Positions 8,281-16,160 of a stretch of DNA of 41,220 nt are shown one piece after another; position 1 is the first letter of the stretch; each line of letters starts with the position of its first letter. The notes under the pieces are model-generated. The model made no database searches. It saw nothing but the letters and a program-made list of their open reading frames with translations, and had not been told where the DNA came from. Origin of the DNA: Lachnospiraceae bacterium (GTDB lineage: Bacteria; Bacillota; Clostridia; Lachnospirales; Lachnospiraceae); the NCBI GenBank assembly GCA_017449485.1, contig JAFTFP010000242.1:1-41220 (forward strand), written 5' to 3'. A program made the translations under genes and the position numbers.

Positions 8281-10485
8281 ATGAATCGATCAGAAGCCAG
8301 AAAATGCGCACAGGAGCTGGTAGCCAGGATGACGCTGGAGGAAAAGGCCTCACAGCTGCGTTATGATGCACCGGCCATTCCGAGACTGAATATCCCTGAG
8401 TATAACTGGTGGAATGAGGCGCTGCACGGCGTCGCCCGGGCCGGGACCGCAACCATGTTCCCGCAGGCCATCGGACTGGCGGCAGCTTTTGACGAGGACC
8501 TGATGGAGGAAATCGGCGCCTGCATTGCGCGGGAAGGACGCGCGAAATACAATGCGCAGGCGGCACACGATGACCGGGATATTTACAAGGGACTGACCTT
8601 CTGGTCTCCGAATGTGAATATTTTCCGCGATCCCAGATGGGGCAGAGGACATGAGACTTACGGCGAGGATCCGTTCCTGACAGCCCGGCTCGGCGTCCGG
8701 TTCATCCAGGGAATTCAGGGCCGGGATGGAAGCGACAACGGCGGATACCTGCGGGCAGCGGCCTGCGCCAAGCACTTTGCCGTTCACTCCGGACCGGAGG
8801 CGCTGCGGCATTCCTTCGATGCGAAGGCAGATCCGAAGGACATGGAAGAAACCTATCTGCCGGCTTTTGAAGCCTGCGTAAAAGAGGCGGGCGTTGAAGC
8901 CGTGATGGGCGCGTACAACCGCACTAACGGCGAGGTCTGCTGCGCCAGTCCCGCTCTGCAGAAGATCCTGCGTGAAAAATGGGGCTTCAAGGGACATTTT
9001 GTCTCCGACTGCTGGGCCATCCGGGACTTCCATGAGAATCACAAGGTGACGAATTCACCGGAGGAATCCGTGCAGCTGGCGCTGAAGAACGGATGCGACG
9101 TGAACTGCGGATGCACCTATCAGAAGATTCTGGATGCGGTAAAGCAGGGGCTGATCGATCAGGCCTGGATTGACGAATCCTGCATCCGTCTGTTTACCAC
9201 AAGATTCCTGCTGGGTCTGTTTGATCCGGAAAAAACGCCGTATGACGAGATTCCGTTCACGGAGGTGGAGTGCGCAGCGAACCTGGCACTGGCACACCGC
9301 GCGGCGAAGGAAGGCATTGTTCTTATGAAGAATAACGGTGTGCTGCCGCTGAACCTGAGAGCGATGTCCGCCGGAAAAACGCCTGTCATCGGCGTGATCG
9401 GACCCAATGCCAACAGCCGCAGTGCGCTGATCGGTAATTATCACGGTACTTCTTCGCGGTATGTGACGGTGCTGGAAGGAATCCAGGACTACACGGAAAA
9501 GTGGGCGCAGGAAAACGGCACAGAGAGCGCGCGGATTCTTTATTCCGAGGGCTGCCACCTGTACAAGGACAACGTGGAGAATCTCTCGAAGCCTGAGGCG
9601 CCGGATCGTCTGGCGGAAGCCCGGACCGTGGTGGAATATTCAGATGTGGTCATCTTAGTCGTCGGACTTGATGAGACGCTGGAAGGCGAAGAAGGAGATA
9701 CCGGAAACGCTTATTCTTCGGGAGACAAGAAGGATCTGCATCTGCCGCCGTTCCAGGAGGAGCTGCTGCGCTCACTCCTTCCCTGCGATAAGCCGGTGAT
9801 TGTGATCAACGCCGCAGGCAGCGCTATTGATCTTTCACTTCCGCAGGAGAAAGCCGACGCAGTGATTCAGGCGTTCTACCCGGGTGCCCGGGGCGGCACG
9901 GACCTGGCGCAGATTCTCTTCGGAGAGGTCTCGCCCTCCGGCAAGCTTCCGTTGACCTTCTACAAAGATACGAAGGATCTGCCGGACTTCACGGATTATT
10001 CCATGAAGAACCGGACCTACCGCTACTATGAAGGAACACCGCTGTATCCCTTCGGATATGGCCTGACCTACGGAGACTGCTCCGTGACCGGCATGGTGGT
10101 TCAGAAGCTTGCGGAAAGCGGCCTAAGCGAGAAGGAAAAGGATGAGATCAACCACAGCAACCATGTGGTGCGCGTCATCGTCTCTGTGGAAAACCGCGGC
10201 GCGGACACAGAGGATGTGCTGCAGATCTATATGCACGGCCTGGACGATCCCTGCGCCGTGCCCAATCCTCAGCTCGCCGGCTTCAAGCGCCTGAAGCTGC
10301 GCCGCGATGAGTGCAAGGATGTGATCCTGGAACTGCCTGAGAAGGCCTTCACCTCCGTCGACGAGGAGGGTGTCCGGAAAATCCGGTCCGGCCGCTTCGA
10401 GATCTACGCTTCCTTCAGCCAGCCGGATGATGTCAGTGCCAAACTGACCGGCCACAGCGCAGTAAAGCGGGTGCTGGAGTGGTAA
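8281..10485 (+). CDS. Glycoside hydrolase family 3, beta-xylosidase/beta-glucosidase type
   Basis: A 734-residue protein without signal peptide, so it is probably cytoplasmic and acts on imported oligosaccharides. The order is a GH3 TIM-barrel domain (about 1-320), an alpha/beta sandwich (about 335-600) and a fibronectin III-like C-terminal domain. YNWWNEALHG (residues 41-50), KHFAVHSGPE (from 164) and GHFVSDCWAI with Asp243 as the likely nucleophile are characteristic. The GLDETLEGEEGD stretch carries acid/base candidates. YNWWNEALHGVARAG and SDC resemble bacterial beta-xylosidases more than broad beta-glucosidases, but the substrate is not certain. GGAGGCGGG precedes ATG 8281. It is divergent from the AraC gene and ends in a strong terminator. 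Confidence 0.92.
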   Translation: MNRSEARKCAQELVARMTLEEKASQLRYDAPAIPRLNIPEYNWWNEALHGVARAGTATMFPQAIGLAAAFDEDLMEEIGACIAREGRAKYNAQAAHDDRDIYKGLTFWSPNVNIFRDPRWGRGHETYGEDPFLTARLGVRFIQGIQGRDGSDNGGYLRAAACAKHFAVHSGPEALRHSFDAKADPKDMEETYLPAFEACVKEAGVEAVMGAYNRTNGEVCCASPALQKILREKWGFKGHFVSDCWAIRDFHENHKVTNSPEESVQLALKNGCDVNCGCTYQKILDAVKQGLIDQAWIDESCIRLFTTRFLLGLFDPEKTPYDEIPFTEVECAANLALAHRAAKEGIVLMKNNGVLPLNLRAMSAGKTPVIGVIGPNANSRSALIGNYHGTSSRYVTVLEGIQDYTEKWAQENGTESARILYSEGCHLYKDNVENLSKPEAPDRLAEARTVVEYSDVVILVVGLDETLEGEEGDTGNAYSSGDKKDLHLPPFQEELLRSLLPCDKPVIVINAAGSAIDLSLPQEKADAVIQAFYPGARGGTDLAQILFGEVSPSGKLPLTFYKDTKDLPDFTDYSMKNRTYRYYEGTPLYPFGYGLTYGDCSVTGMVVQKLAESGLSEKEKDEINHSNHVVRVIVSVENRGADTEDVLQIYMHGLDDPCAVPNPQLAGFKRLKLRRDECKDVILELPEKAFTSVDEEGVRKIRSGRFEIYASFSQPDDVSAKLTGHSAVKRVLEW

Positions 10486-10526
10486 GTTGAAGGATCGCTG
10501 ATCGCAGAATCAATTCATAAGATTGG

Positions 10527-10573
10527 AGGTATTGAAATATCGGAAAATTTCCGGATTTCAATACCTCTTTTTT
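10527..10573 (+). terminator. Strong terminator after the GH3 gene
   Basis: AGGTATTGAAAT (10527-10538) pairs with ATTTCAATACCT (10555-10566), and inside it CGGAAA pairs with TTTCCG, giving a long nearly perfect hairpin followed by CTTTTTT. The stem contains GTATTGAAA and TTTCAATAC, words also found in the 64-bp repeats that begin 28 bases later. Confidence 0.9.
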
Positions 10574-10600
10574 GTTCCTTCAGGCTTCTATTAGTGGGTA

Positions 10601-10984
10601 TGTATTGAAAAGGGAAGAAACATGCGGAATGCAATACAATTCCGGCGGCAATGCTTGCCAAGCATGTATTGAAAAGGGGAGAAACTTGCGGAATGCAATA
10701 CAGTTCCAGCGGCAGCACTCGCTAAGCATGTATTGAAAAGAGAAGGAAGCCGCAGGATTCAATACAGTTCCAGCCGCAATGCTTGCTAAGCATGTATTGA
10801 AAAGGGAAGGAAGCCGCGGAATGTAATACAGTTTCGACCGCAATGCTTGCTAAGCATGTATTGAAAAGAGAAGGAAGCCGCGGAATGCAATACAGTTCCG
10901 GCCGCAGCGCTTGCTAAGCATGTATTGAAAAGCGAGGAAACTTGCAGAATGCAATGCACCGCCGGGGAAACTGCGGTCACGGCG
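10601..10984. repeat. Six-copy 64-bp tandem repeat array, noncoding
   Basis: TGTATTGAAAAG recurs at 10601, 10665, 10729, 10793, 10857 and 10921, exactly 64 bases apart. Units 1-5 are full and similar throughout; unit 6 follows the pattern for about 37 bases and then diverges. Within a unit, TGTATTG is followed about 25 bases later by CAATACA, its reverse complement (TAATACA in unit 4; changed in unit 6). Around CAATACA lie CGGAA and TTCCG, which can pair in units 1 and 5, with a G-T wobble in unit 4. Near the end of units 1, 3 and 4 ATGCTT and AAGCAT form a short hairpin. Minus-strand open frames cross the array, but 64 is not a multiple of three, so the frame rotates and no coding use is credible. 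The function is unknown. Confidence 0.9.
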
Positions 10985-11016
10985 TCTTCTGAGTATGCGG
11001 TGAATATTAAAAAAAT

Positions 11017-11065
11017 GTGAAATTTCACCGATTTACTTTGTTAGTAAGTTAAATTGCGATACAAT
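11017..11065 (+). promoter_or_regulatory. Promoter with overlapping operator-like dyads, MacAB-like operon
   Basis: TTGTTA (11038-11043) and TACAAT (11060-11065) are spaced by 16 bases and form a plausible promoter. The inverted repeat TTACTttgttAGTAA (11033-11047) covers the -35 box, the usual place for a MarR- or TetR-type repressor. A perfect palindrome GTGAAATTTCAC lies at 11017-11028. No regulator gene is adjacent, so the binding protein is unknown. Confidence 0.5.
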
Positions 11066-11123
11066 GAATCTCGCAGTGTTCAGAAGAATAATCCGACATC
11101 AGAAGGATGGGCAGGAGAATAGG

Positions 11124-12823
11124 ATGAATAGAGAAAATCCGAAAAGGAATGATATAGAGAACGGTCTGGAGTGGATCGAACTGGAGGAAGAGCAGACATT
11201 CAACGAAGATCAGGCGCAGGCTGACGGGCTTAGAAAGCATCTGCAGCGAAACGGCGGCAGATCCCGACGGGCCTGGGCGCCGCTGCCGCAGTCTTAAGCG
11301 TCGTGCTGCTGACGGCTGCGCTGGTTCCGTCCCTGTCTTCCTGCGGCAGCAATAATGCCGCGCTGGCGGGACTGACCGAGAAGACAGCACAGATCCGGGA
11401 TCTGGAGAACTACCGGAGCTTCTCCGGAACTATTAACCCCGTGGATTACCGGAATGTCTATCCGGATGTCGGCGGGGTAAAGGTTCGTGAGCTTCTGGTG
11501 GAAGCCGGGGACGAGGTGCACGCAGGAGATGTTCTGATCGAGCTGAATCCCGAGCCGATCCAGCAGCAGATCGATCAGCAGGAAGCGCAGCTCGCGGCAT
11601 CGGGCCGCAGCGCCTCCCTGTCCGTGCAGCAGGCCCAGAGTCAGTACAACAATTACAAATATAATCTCGATAACAACCTGGACAGTCAGATGCTCGGTGC
11701 GCAGCAGGCCATCGACAGCGCCTTCGCGCAGCTGGTCAATGCTCAGCGTGCCTTTAATAACGAGGTGGGGCTCAATAATCAAGGCTTCGGCACGAGTCTT
11801 ATGGCTGCCATGCAGAGCGTGGACTCCAGCTATCAGGGTGTGCGGAGCGCACAGCTGGGGCTGGAAGAAGCACAGGCAGGAAAGAGCATTAATAGCGAGG
11901 CCAGTGCGCAGCTTGCGCTTGATAGCGCCTGGCAGTCCTACAACCAGGCCGTTGCGAACTACAACGCGGCCAAGATCAAGGAAGAAAACTCCCTGACTGG
12001 GCTCTACGACTCACTGGTCACAGCCCAGTTCAACTACCTCAATACCATCGATAATTATAACGCCGCCGCCAACAGCTCAAGACAGCAGCTCAACAACTAC
12101 GCGCTGCAAGTCGAGTCGGCCCGGGCCTCGGCGGACCAGACCGCCAGCCAGATCACGCTGAACAATCTTTACAAGCAGATCGGCTACTGCACCATCACGG
12201 CGCCCATGGACGGCGTGGTCACCAGCCTGCCCGTGAAGGTCGGCGACTCCGTCACACAGGCGACGCTCCTGGCGACGGTGACAAGTTTTGACACCATGAA
12301 GGTGGATATCAAGATTAATGAATACGACATCGGCGGCGTCACCACCGGCTCCCCTGTGAGCATCACGCTAGACGCCACCGGCAAGACCTATGAGGGCACC
12401 ATCGCCTCCATTTCCCGCGTGGCGGAGGTGCAGAACGGCGTCTCCTATTTCACTTCCGAAGTGGAATTTCCGGGCGACGAGGAAGCCCGCAGCGGCATGA
12501 GTGCCGAAGTGAAGCTGGTGCTGATGAGCATTCCGGACGTGGTCGCTGTCCCGTCTGCAGCGGTGCAGACCGAGGCGGACGGCACCTCTTATGTGCTGGT
12601 TCCGGGCGAAGGCCGCGAGGGCCCGCAGCACCGCACGGTGCTCACCGGCGAGACCGACGGCACCTACATTCAGATCGTCAGCGGACTGGAGGCCGGCGAG
12701 ACCTACTATGAGACAGCGGCCGGCATGTACCCGCAGATGAACGTGGAAGTCAGCGGCCCCGGCGATGGCGGCGGACGAGGAAACGGTCCTGACGGAAACG
12801 GCCCTGACGGAGACGAACCCTGA
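11124..12823 (+). pseudogene. MacA/HlyD-like efflux adaptor (membrane fusion protein) with apparent frameshift near the N-terminus
   Basis: From GTG 11303 to TGA 12821-12823 the frame encodes an HlyD/RND-type adaptor: lipoyl-like segment (VGGVKVRELLVEAGDEVHAGDVLIEL), a long Gln/Ala/Ser-rich coiled-coil hairpin, the second lipoyl half (ITAPMDGVVTSLPVKVGD) and beta-barrel, with a Gly/Pro/Asp-rich end. The likely real start is ATG 11124, preceded by AGGAG (11113-11117), but that frame stops at 11297. The adaptor frame is open back to 11234 and encodes KRRQIPTGLGAAAAVLSVVLLTAALV, a basic anchor and membrane helix. Joining the frames near 11249 (one base missing in GCGAAACGG) restores a protein of about 566 aa. 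GTG 11303 has no ribosome site and would cut into the helix. It may be a real mutation or a sequence error; the adaptor links the ABC pump across the envelope. Confidence 0.7.
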
Positions 12824-13578
12824 TGAAACGATTTGGCAAAATGCGGCCTTCCGGCACAACTTCGGCGGCCGAACCTTATACGCCGGGTGAAGACGAGATC
12901 CTGCACATGGCTCATATTGTCAAGGACTACCGGATCGGTGAAGAAACCTTCCGGGCGCTGGATGACGTCACGCTCACTGTGAAGAGAGGGGAGTTTCTCG
13001 CCGTGCTGGGTCCCTCCGGATCCGGCAAGACGACATTGATGAACATCATCGGCTGCCTCGACGTGCCCACCTCCGGTGACTATTATCTGTCCGGAAAACC
13101 GGTGAGAGGGCAGCGGGAAGCGCAGCTGGCGCAGATCCGCAACAAGGAGATCGGCTTCATCTTCCAGTCCTTCTATCTGCTGCAGAAGCAGACAGCCTAT
13201 GAGAATGTGGAACTGCCGCTGATCTACGCCAATATGCCGGAAAAGCAGCGCAGAGAGCGGGTGGAGGACATGCTGGAAAAGGTGGGCCTCGGGGACAAAA
13301 TGAAGAACTTCCCCAATCAGCTCTCCGGCGGACAGCAGCAACGCGTCGCCATTGCGAGAGCGATCGCGACCAACCCGACCATCCTGCTGGCCGACGAACC
13401 GACCGGCGCATTGGATCAGAAGACCGGTGCCCAGGTCATGGAGCTGTTCCACGCGCTGAACAATGAGGGACGGACGATTATCATGATCACGCACGATGCC
13501 AAGATTGCCTCTCACGCGAGCCGGATTGTGCGAATCCTGGATGGAAAACTCAGCGAAGGGAAACTGGAAGATGCGTAA
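12823..13578 (+). CDS. MacB-type ABC transporter ATP-binding protein
   Basis: Cytoplasmic ATPase of 251 aa. Walker A GPSGSGKT is at residues 63-70, the signature LSGGQ at 167-171 and Walker B ILLADE at 187-192, followed by the D-loop and the switch His in MITHDAK. The sequence [28 protein letters not shown] matches the MacB/LolD/FtsE-type group. The N-terminal ~25 residues are an extra variable stretch. The start overlaps the adaptor stop (TGATG), and its own end overlaps the permease start, so the three are coupled. It powers an export or mechanotransmission pump; cargo such as a peptide, macrolide or lipid cannot be decided. Confidence 0.93.
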   Translation: MKRFGKMRPSGTTSAAEPYTPGEDEILHMAHIVKDYRIGEETFRALDDVTLTVKRGEFLAVLGPSGSGKTTLMNIIGCLDVPTSGDYYLSGKPVRGQREAQLAQIRNKEIGFIFQSFYLLQKQTAYENVELPLIYANMPEKQRRERVEDMLEKVGLGDKMKNFPNQLSGGQQQRVAIARAIATNPTILLADEPTGALDQKTGAQVMELFHALNNEGRTIIMITHDAKIASHASRIVRILDGKLSEGKLEDA

Positions 13579-14773
13579 GCTGATCTATACGGTGCGGCAG
13601 AGCCTCCGGATCTCTGTGCAGAATATCATAACGAACAAAATGCGGTCCTTCCTGACGATGCTGGGCATCATCATCGGTGTCGCAGCCGTCATCGGCCTGA
13701 TCACGCTGGTACAGAATGCCACCAGCTCTATTCTGGGCCAGTTCTCGGAGCTGGGCGCCGGCACGCTGTCGGTCTCTGCGCCCGGAACGGCGATGAAACA
13801 GGGCCTGACCGACGCCGATCTGAAAACCCTCATGGCGGTGCCGGGTGTCAAGGGCGTCTCGCCCCAGGTCTCCGGTTCCACGGCAGCGGTCTATGATTTC
13901 AAGGTCTATGACAACGTCTCCGTGACCGGCCGCAATGAGCTGTATTTTGCCTATAATGATGTGGTGGAAAGCGGACGCGCGCTGAACGCTTCAGATATGA
14001 GCGGCAACATCAACGTCTGCCTGATTGATCAGGATTTTCGGACGAATATTCTGAAAGGCACGGAGGCCGTGGGCAAGACGGTGCGCTTAAACGGCGCGGA
14101 ATATCTGATCGTCGGCGTACAGAAGCAGGACAACAGTCTCTTCTCCGCCTACAGCGACCGGAGCAATCTGGACGGCAGCGTCATCATTCCCTATAAGAAC
14201 GCCCTGACCATGAGCTGGAACAAGAACGTGACCAGCCTCGACATCTACGTGGAGGACGGCGCATCCAATGCGGATGTGGAAGAGAATCTCCGGGAGACGC
14301 TGGATAAGATCTACAACAACACGGAGGGCGCGTACCAGATCTTCAACCTGGATTCCCTCATGGATACCATGAACACGGTTTCCTCCATGCTGTCCACCAT
14401 GCTCGGCGGCATTGCCGGCATCGCGCTGGTGGTCGGCGGCATCGGCATCATGAACATGATGCTGGTCTCCGTCTCAGAGCGGACGAAGGAAATCGGCCTG
14501 CGCAAGGCCCTCGGCGCGGAACCGGCCCGGATTCAGACCCAGTTTCTCCTGGAGGCCGTGATCCTCTCCATCATCGGCGGTCTGATTGGTGTACTGTTTG
14601 GATGTCTGATTGCCCTGATTGGCGCCAGACTGATGGACACGCCCTTTGCGGTCTCACCGTCCGCAATTGCGCTGGGACTGGGCTTCTCCGCAGCGGTCGG
14701 CATCATCTTCGGCTGGGCGCCCGCGCGGCGCGCGAGCCGGCTGAATCCGATCGATGCCCTGCGGGCGGAGTAA
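13571..14773 (+). CDS. MacB/FtsX-type ABC transporter permease
   Basis: A 400-residue membrane protein with the MacB plan. The first helix comes after LRISVQNIITNKMRSFLTMLGIIIG (residues roughly 10-40). A large external MacB-PCD domain follows (about 45-270). Three C-terminal helices carry the FtsX domain, including GGIGIMNMMLVSVSERTKEIGLRKALGA, a signature of this family. The start ATG 13571 overlaps the ATPase stop by 8 bases; the longer frame from 13496 lies inside the ATPase gene and is not real. In Gram-positives, where no outer membrane is present, such adaptor-ATPase-permease sets export peptides or drugs or resist antimicrobial peptides. The neighbour adaptor has a frameshift, so the system may be impaired. 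Confidence 0.92.
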   Translation: MRKLIYTVRQSLRISVQNIITNKMRSFLTMLGIIIGVAAVIGLITLVQNATSSILGQFSELGAGTLSVSAPGTAMKQGLTDADLKTLMAVPGVKGVSPQVSGSTAAVYDFKVYDNVSVTGRNELYFAYNDVVESGRALNASDMSGNINVCLIDQDFRTNILKGTEAVGKTVRLNGAEYLIVGVQKQDNSLFSAYSDRSNLDGSVIIPYKNALTMSWNKNVTSLDIYVEDGASNADVEENLRETLDKIYNNTEGAYQIFNLDSLMDTMNTVSSMLSTMLGGIAGIALVVGGIGIMNMMLVSVSERTKEIGLRKALGAEPARIQTQFLLEAVILSIIGGLIGVLFGCLIALIGARLMDTPFAVSPSAIALGLGFSAAVGIIFGWAPARRASRLNPIDALRAE

Positions 14774-14880
14774 ACCGGACTGAGCGGCATAATACAGCAA
14801 GAGCGGCATCAGCAAGAGCAGTATCAACAGATAAAAGGCAGCACACAGCTTGAAAGAGAGCAGATAGAAAAGGAGCAGAT

Positions 14881-15519
14881 ATGAGCAGAAGAGCAAGATG
14901 GACAGCGGGAATCCTCGCGGCGGCAGTCGTGGCAGGCAGCATCCTGTACACCCCGGCAGTTTCTGTGCAGGCGAAGGCGCCCTACGACACTTACTGGAAT
15001 GAGCAGTATCCCTGGATCAAGACCATGACCGAGGCGCTGCAGAAGAACACGGATGCGACAGCGGTTTACCGGGAGATCCGTCTGGCGCTGCGCTACCAGG
15101 TCATCAACGAGCTGAATATCTATCAGCTCTACCTGGATCCGACCACGGTCTTCCCGATCGAAGCAGCCACAAGACTCTATCAGGAAGGCCTGATTTCACC
15201 TTTCCTGTATAAGCTGCTGGCCGGCATTCCCCTGACCGCGGCAGATATGAAGGATGTCTTTGACCCTGCCTGGTACTATGGCGCATACCCGGCGATCAAC
15301 CAGGTTTTGCCCTATGATGAGAACGTGTTGTTTGAGAATTTCCTGAATTGCGGAATTCCGGCGGGCTTAAACGGCAATGCAGCGTTCAACCTGGCCATCT
15401 ACAAGGCCAACTATCCGGAGCTGGTCAAGGCCTTCGGAGATTATAACCCGGCGTATTATCAGTATTACATCCTGTTCGGAAAAAAGGCCGGCCAGAAGGC
15501 CGACCGTCGGATCAACTAA
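14881..15519 (+). CDS. Small secreted protein with two C-terminal Tyr-Pro repeats
   Basis: 212 aa. The signal peptide (MSRRARWTAGILAAAVVAG..., cut probably after VQA at residue 31) predicts secretion. AAAAGGAG precedes the start. The mature part is helical and acidic, rich in Tyr, Leu and Asn. Near the end two units resemble each other: FDPAWYYGAYPAINQ ... FLNCGIPAGLN and FNLAIYKANYPELVK ... YILFGKKAGQK. Each is about 40 residues with a FxxAxYxxxYP start and a GxxAG end. Similar short repeats occur in surface or secreted proteins of Lachnospiraceae, as I recall them, but I do not recognise a named family or a function. It follows the pump operon by about 107 purine-rich bases, so co-transcription is possible. 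Its last codons double as a minus-strand terminator (see 15480-15505). Confidence 0.75.
   Translation: MSRRARWTAGILAAAVVAGSILYTPAVSVQAKAPYDTYWNEQYPWIKTMTEALQKNTDATAVYREIRLALRYQVINELNIYQLYLDPTTVFPIEAATRLYQEGLISPFLYKLLAGIPLTAADMKDVFDPAWYYGAYPAINQVLPYDENVLFENFLNCGIPAGLNGNAAFNLAIYKANYPELVKAFGDYNPAYYQYYILFGKKAGQKADRRIN
15480..15505 (-). terminator. Terminator of the PBP-GH25-YfbR operon embedded in the convergent gene
   Basis: On the minus strand GGTCGGCC pairs with GGCCGGCC (one G-T wobble) around a 4-base loop and is followed by six T. Plus-strand coordinates: arms 15486-15493 and 15498-15505, A run 15480-15485. It lies within the last codons of the secreted-protein gene, so the two mRNAs overlap at their 3' ends. 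Confidence 0.8.
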
Positions 15520-15520
15520 T

Positions 15521-16159
15521 TCAAGCCAGCTCGTCCAGGGTGTGGCCGTAGGACGGCAGGAACTCTTCCATGAAATCGCGAAGCTCCGGGAGCTCTGCGG
15601 CCAGGACATCCAGTGATTTCATGGTGGACTGCATGGCGGTGCGGAACTCTGTGTTGCCGGCGGCTGTCTCATCCATACATTTGATCAGTGCGGAAAGCTT
15701 GTCAGCGGCTTTGACAAGGCGGCGCATATAACGCTCGGATTCTGCAGCCTCAGCGGCAGCGGGATCCGGGCTTTCGTTTTCCTTTTCCGGATCCGGCGTT
15801 CCGAAAATACTCCGATACACCGGGGCTAGATCCGCCGGAAGCTTGTCCAGCAGACGGTTCTCGGCGACGGCCTCCACCTTTTTGTACGCGGTCCGGATTT
15901 CGTCCCCGTAGTACTTCACTGGCGTGGGCATGTCGCCCGTGATAATCTCCGATGCGTCGTGATACAGTCCGATCACCGCAGCGCGGTCTGCGTCCAGGTT
16001 CTTGCCATAGCGCACGTTTCCAATCACGCACAGCGCGTGGGCGATCATGCCCACCTCCATGGAATGCTCGCACAGATTCTCCTCGCGGGAGTTGCGCATC
16101 AGCTGCCAGCGGTCAATATATTTCATGCGGGAAATCGCCGCAAAAAAATGATAAGCCAT
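15521..16159 (-). CDS. YfbR-like 5'-deoxynucleotidase, HD domain
   Basis: 212 aa, cytoplasmic. It closely follows E. coli YfbR, which removes the 5'-phosphate from deoxyribonucleoside monophosphates. The motif DRWQLMRNSREENLCEHS carries His32, then YHDASEIITGDMPTPVKY carries His67-Asp68, and Asp153 (in VKAADKLSALIKC) completes the metal site. An acidic Pro/Ala-rich insertion (about 122-142) is absent from the short form. The start ATG 16159 lies one base after the stop of the GH25 gene and uses AAGGAG in its 3' end; the longer frame up to 16354 overlaps that gene and is rejected. It is the last gene of a minus-strand operon and ends almost base-to-base against the convergent secreted-protein gene. 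Confidence 0.93.
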   Translation of the reverse strand: MAYHFFAAISRMKYIDRWQLMRNSREENLCEHSMEVGMIAHALCVIGNVRYGKNLDADRAAVIGLYHDASEIITGDMPTPVKYYGDEIRTAYKKVEAVAENRLLDKLPADLAPVYRSIFGTPDPEKENESPDPAAAEAAESERYMRRLVKAADKLSALIKCMDETAAGNTEFRTAMQSTMKSLDVLAAELPELRDFMEEFLPSYGHTLDELA

Positions 16160-16160
16160 C

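Noticed and set aside
10601..10984. CRISPR array as an explanation of the repeats
   Set aside because: The similarity covers the whole unit; there are no unique spacers between short repeats, and no cas genes are present.
10515..11028. Three minus-strand open frames of 67-87 residues across the 64-bp repeats
   Set aside because: They overlap one another, change frame with each repeat because 64 is not a multiple of three, and have no ribosome sites.
11064..11123. Start of the adaptor gene at ATG 11064
   Set aside because: This ATG overlaps the -10 box and has no ribosome site; ATG 11124 has AGGAG at the right distance.
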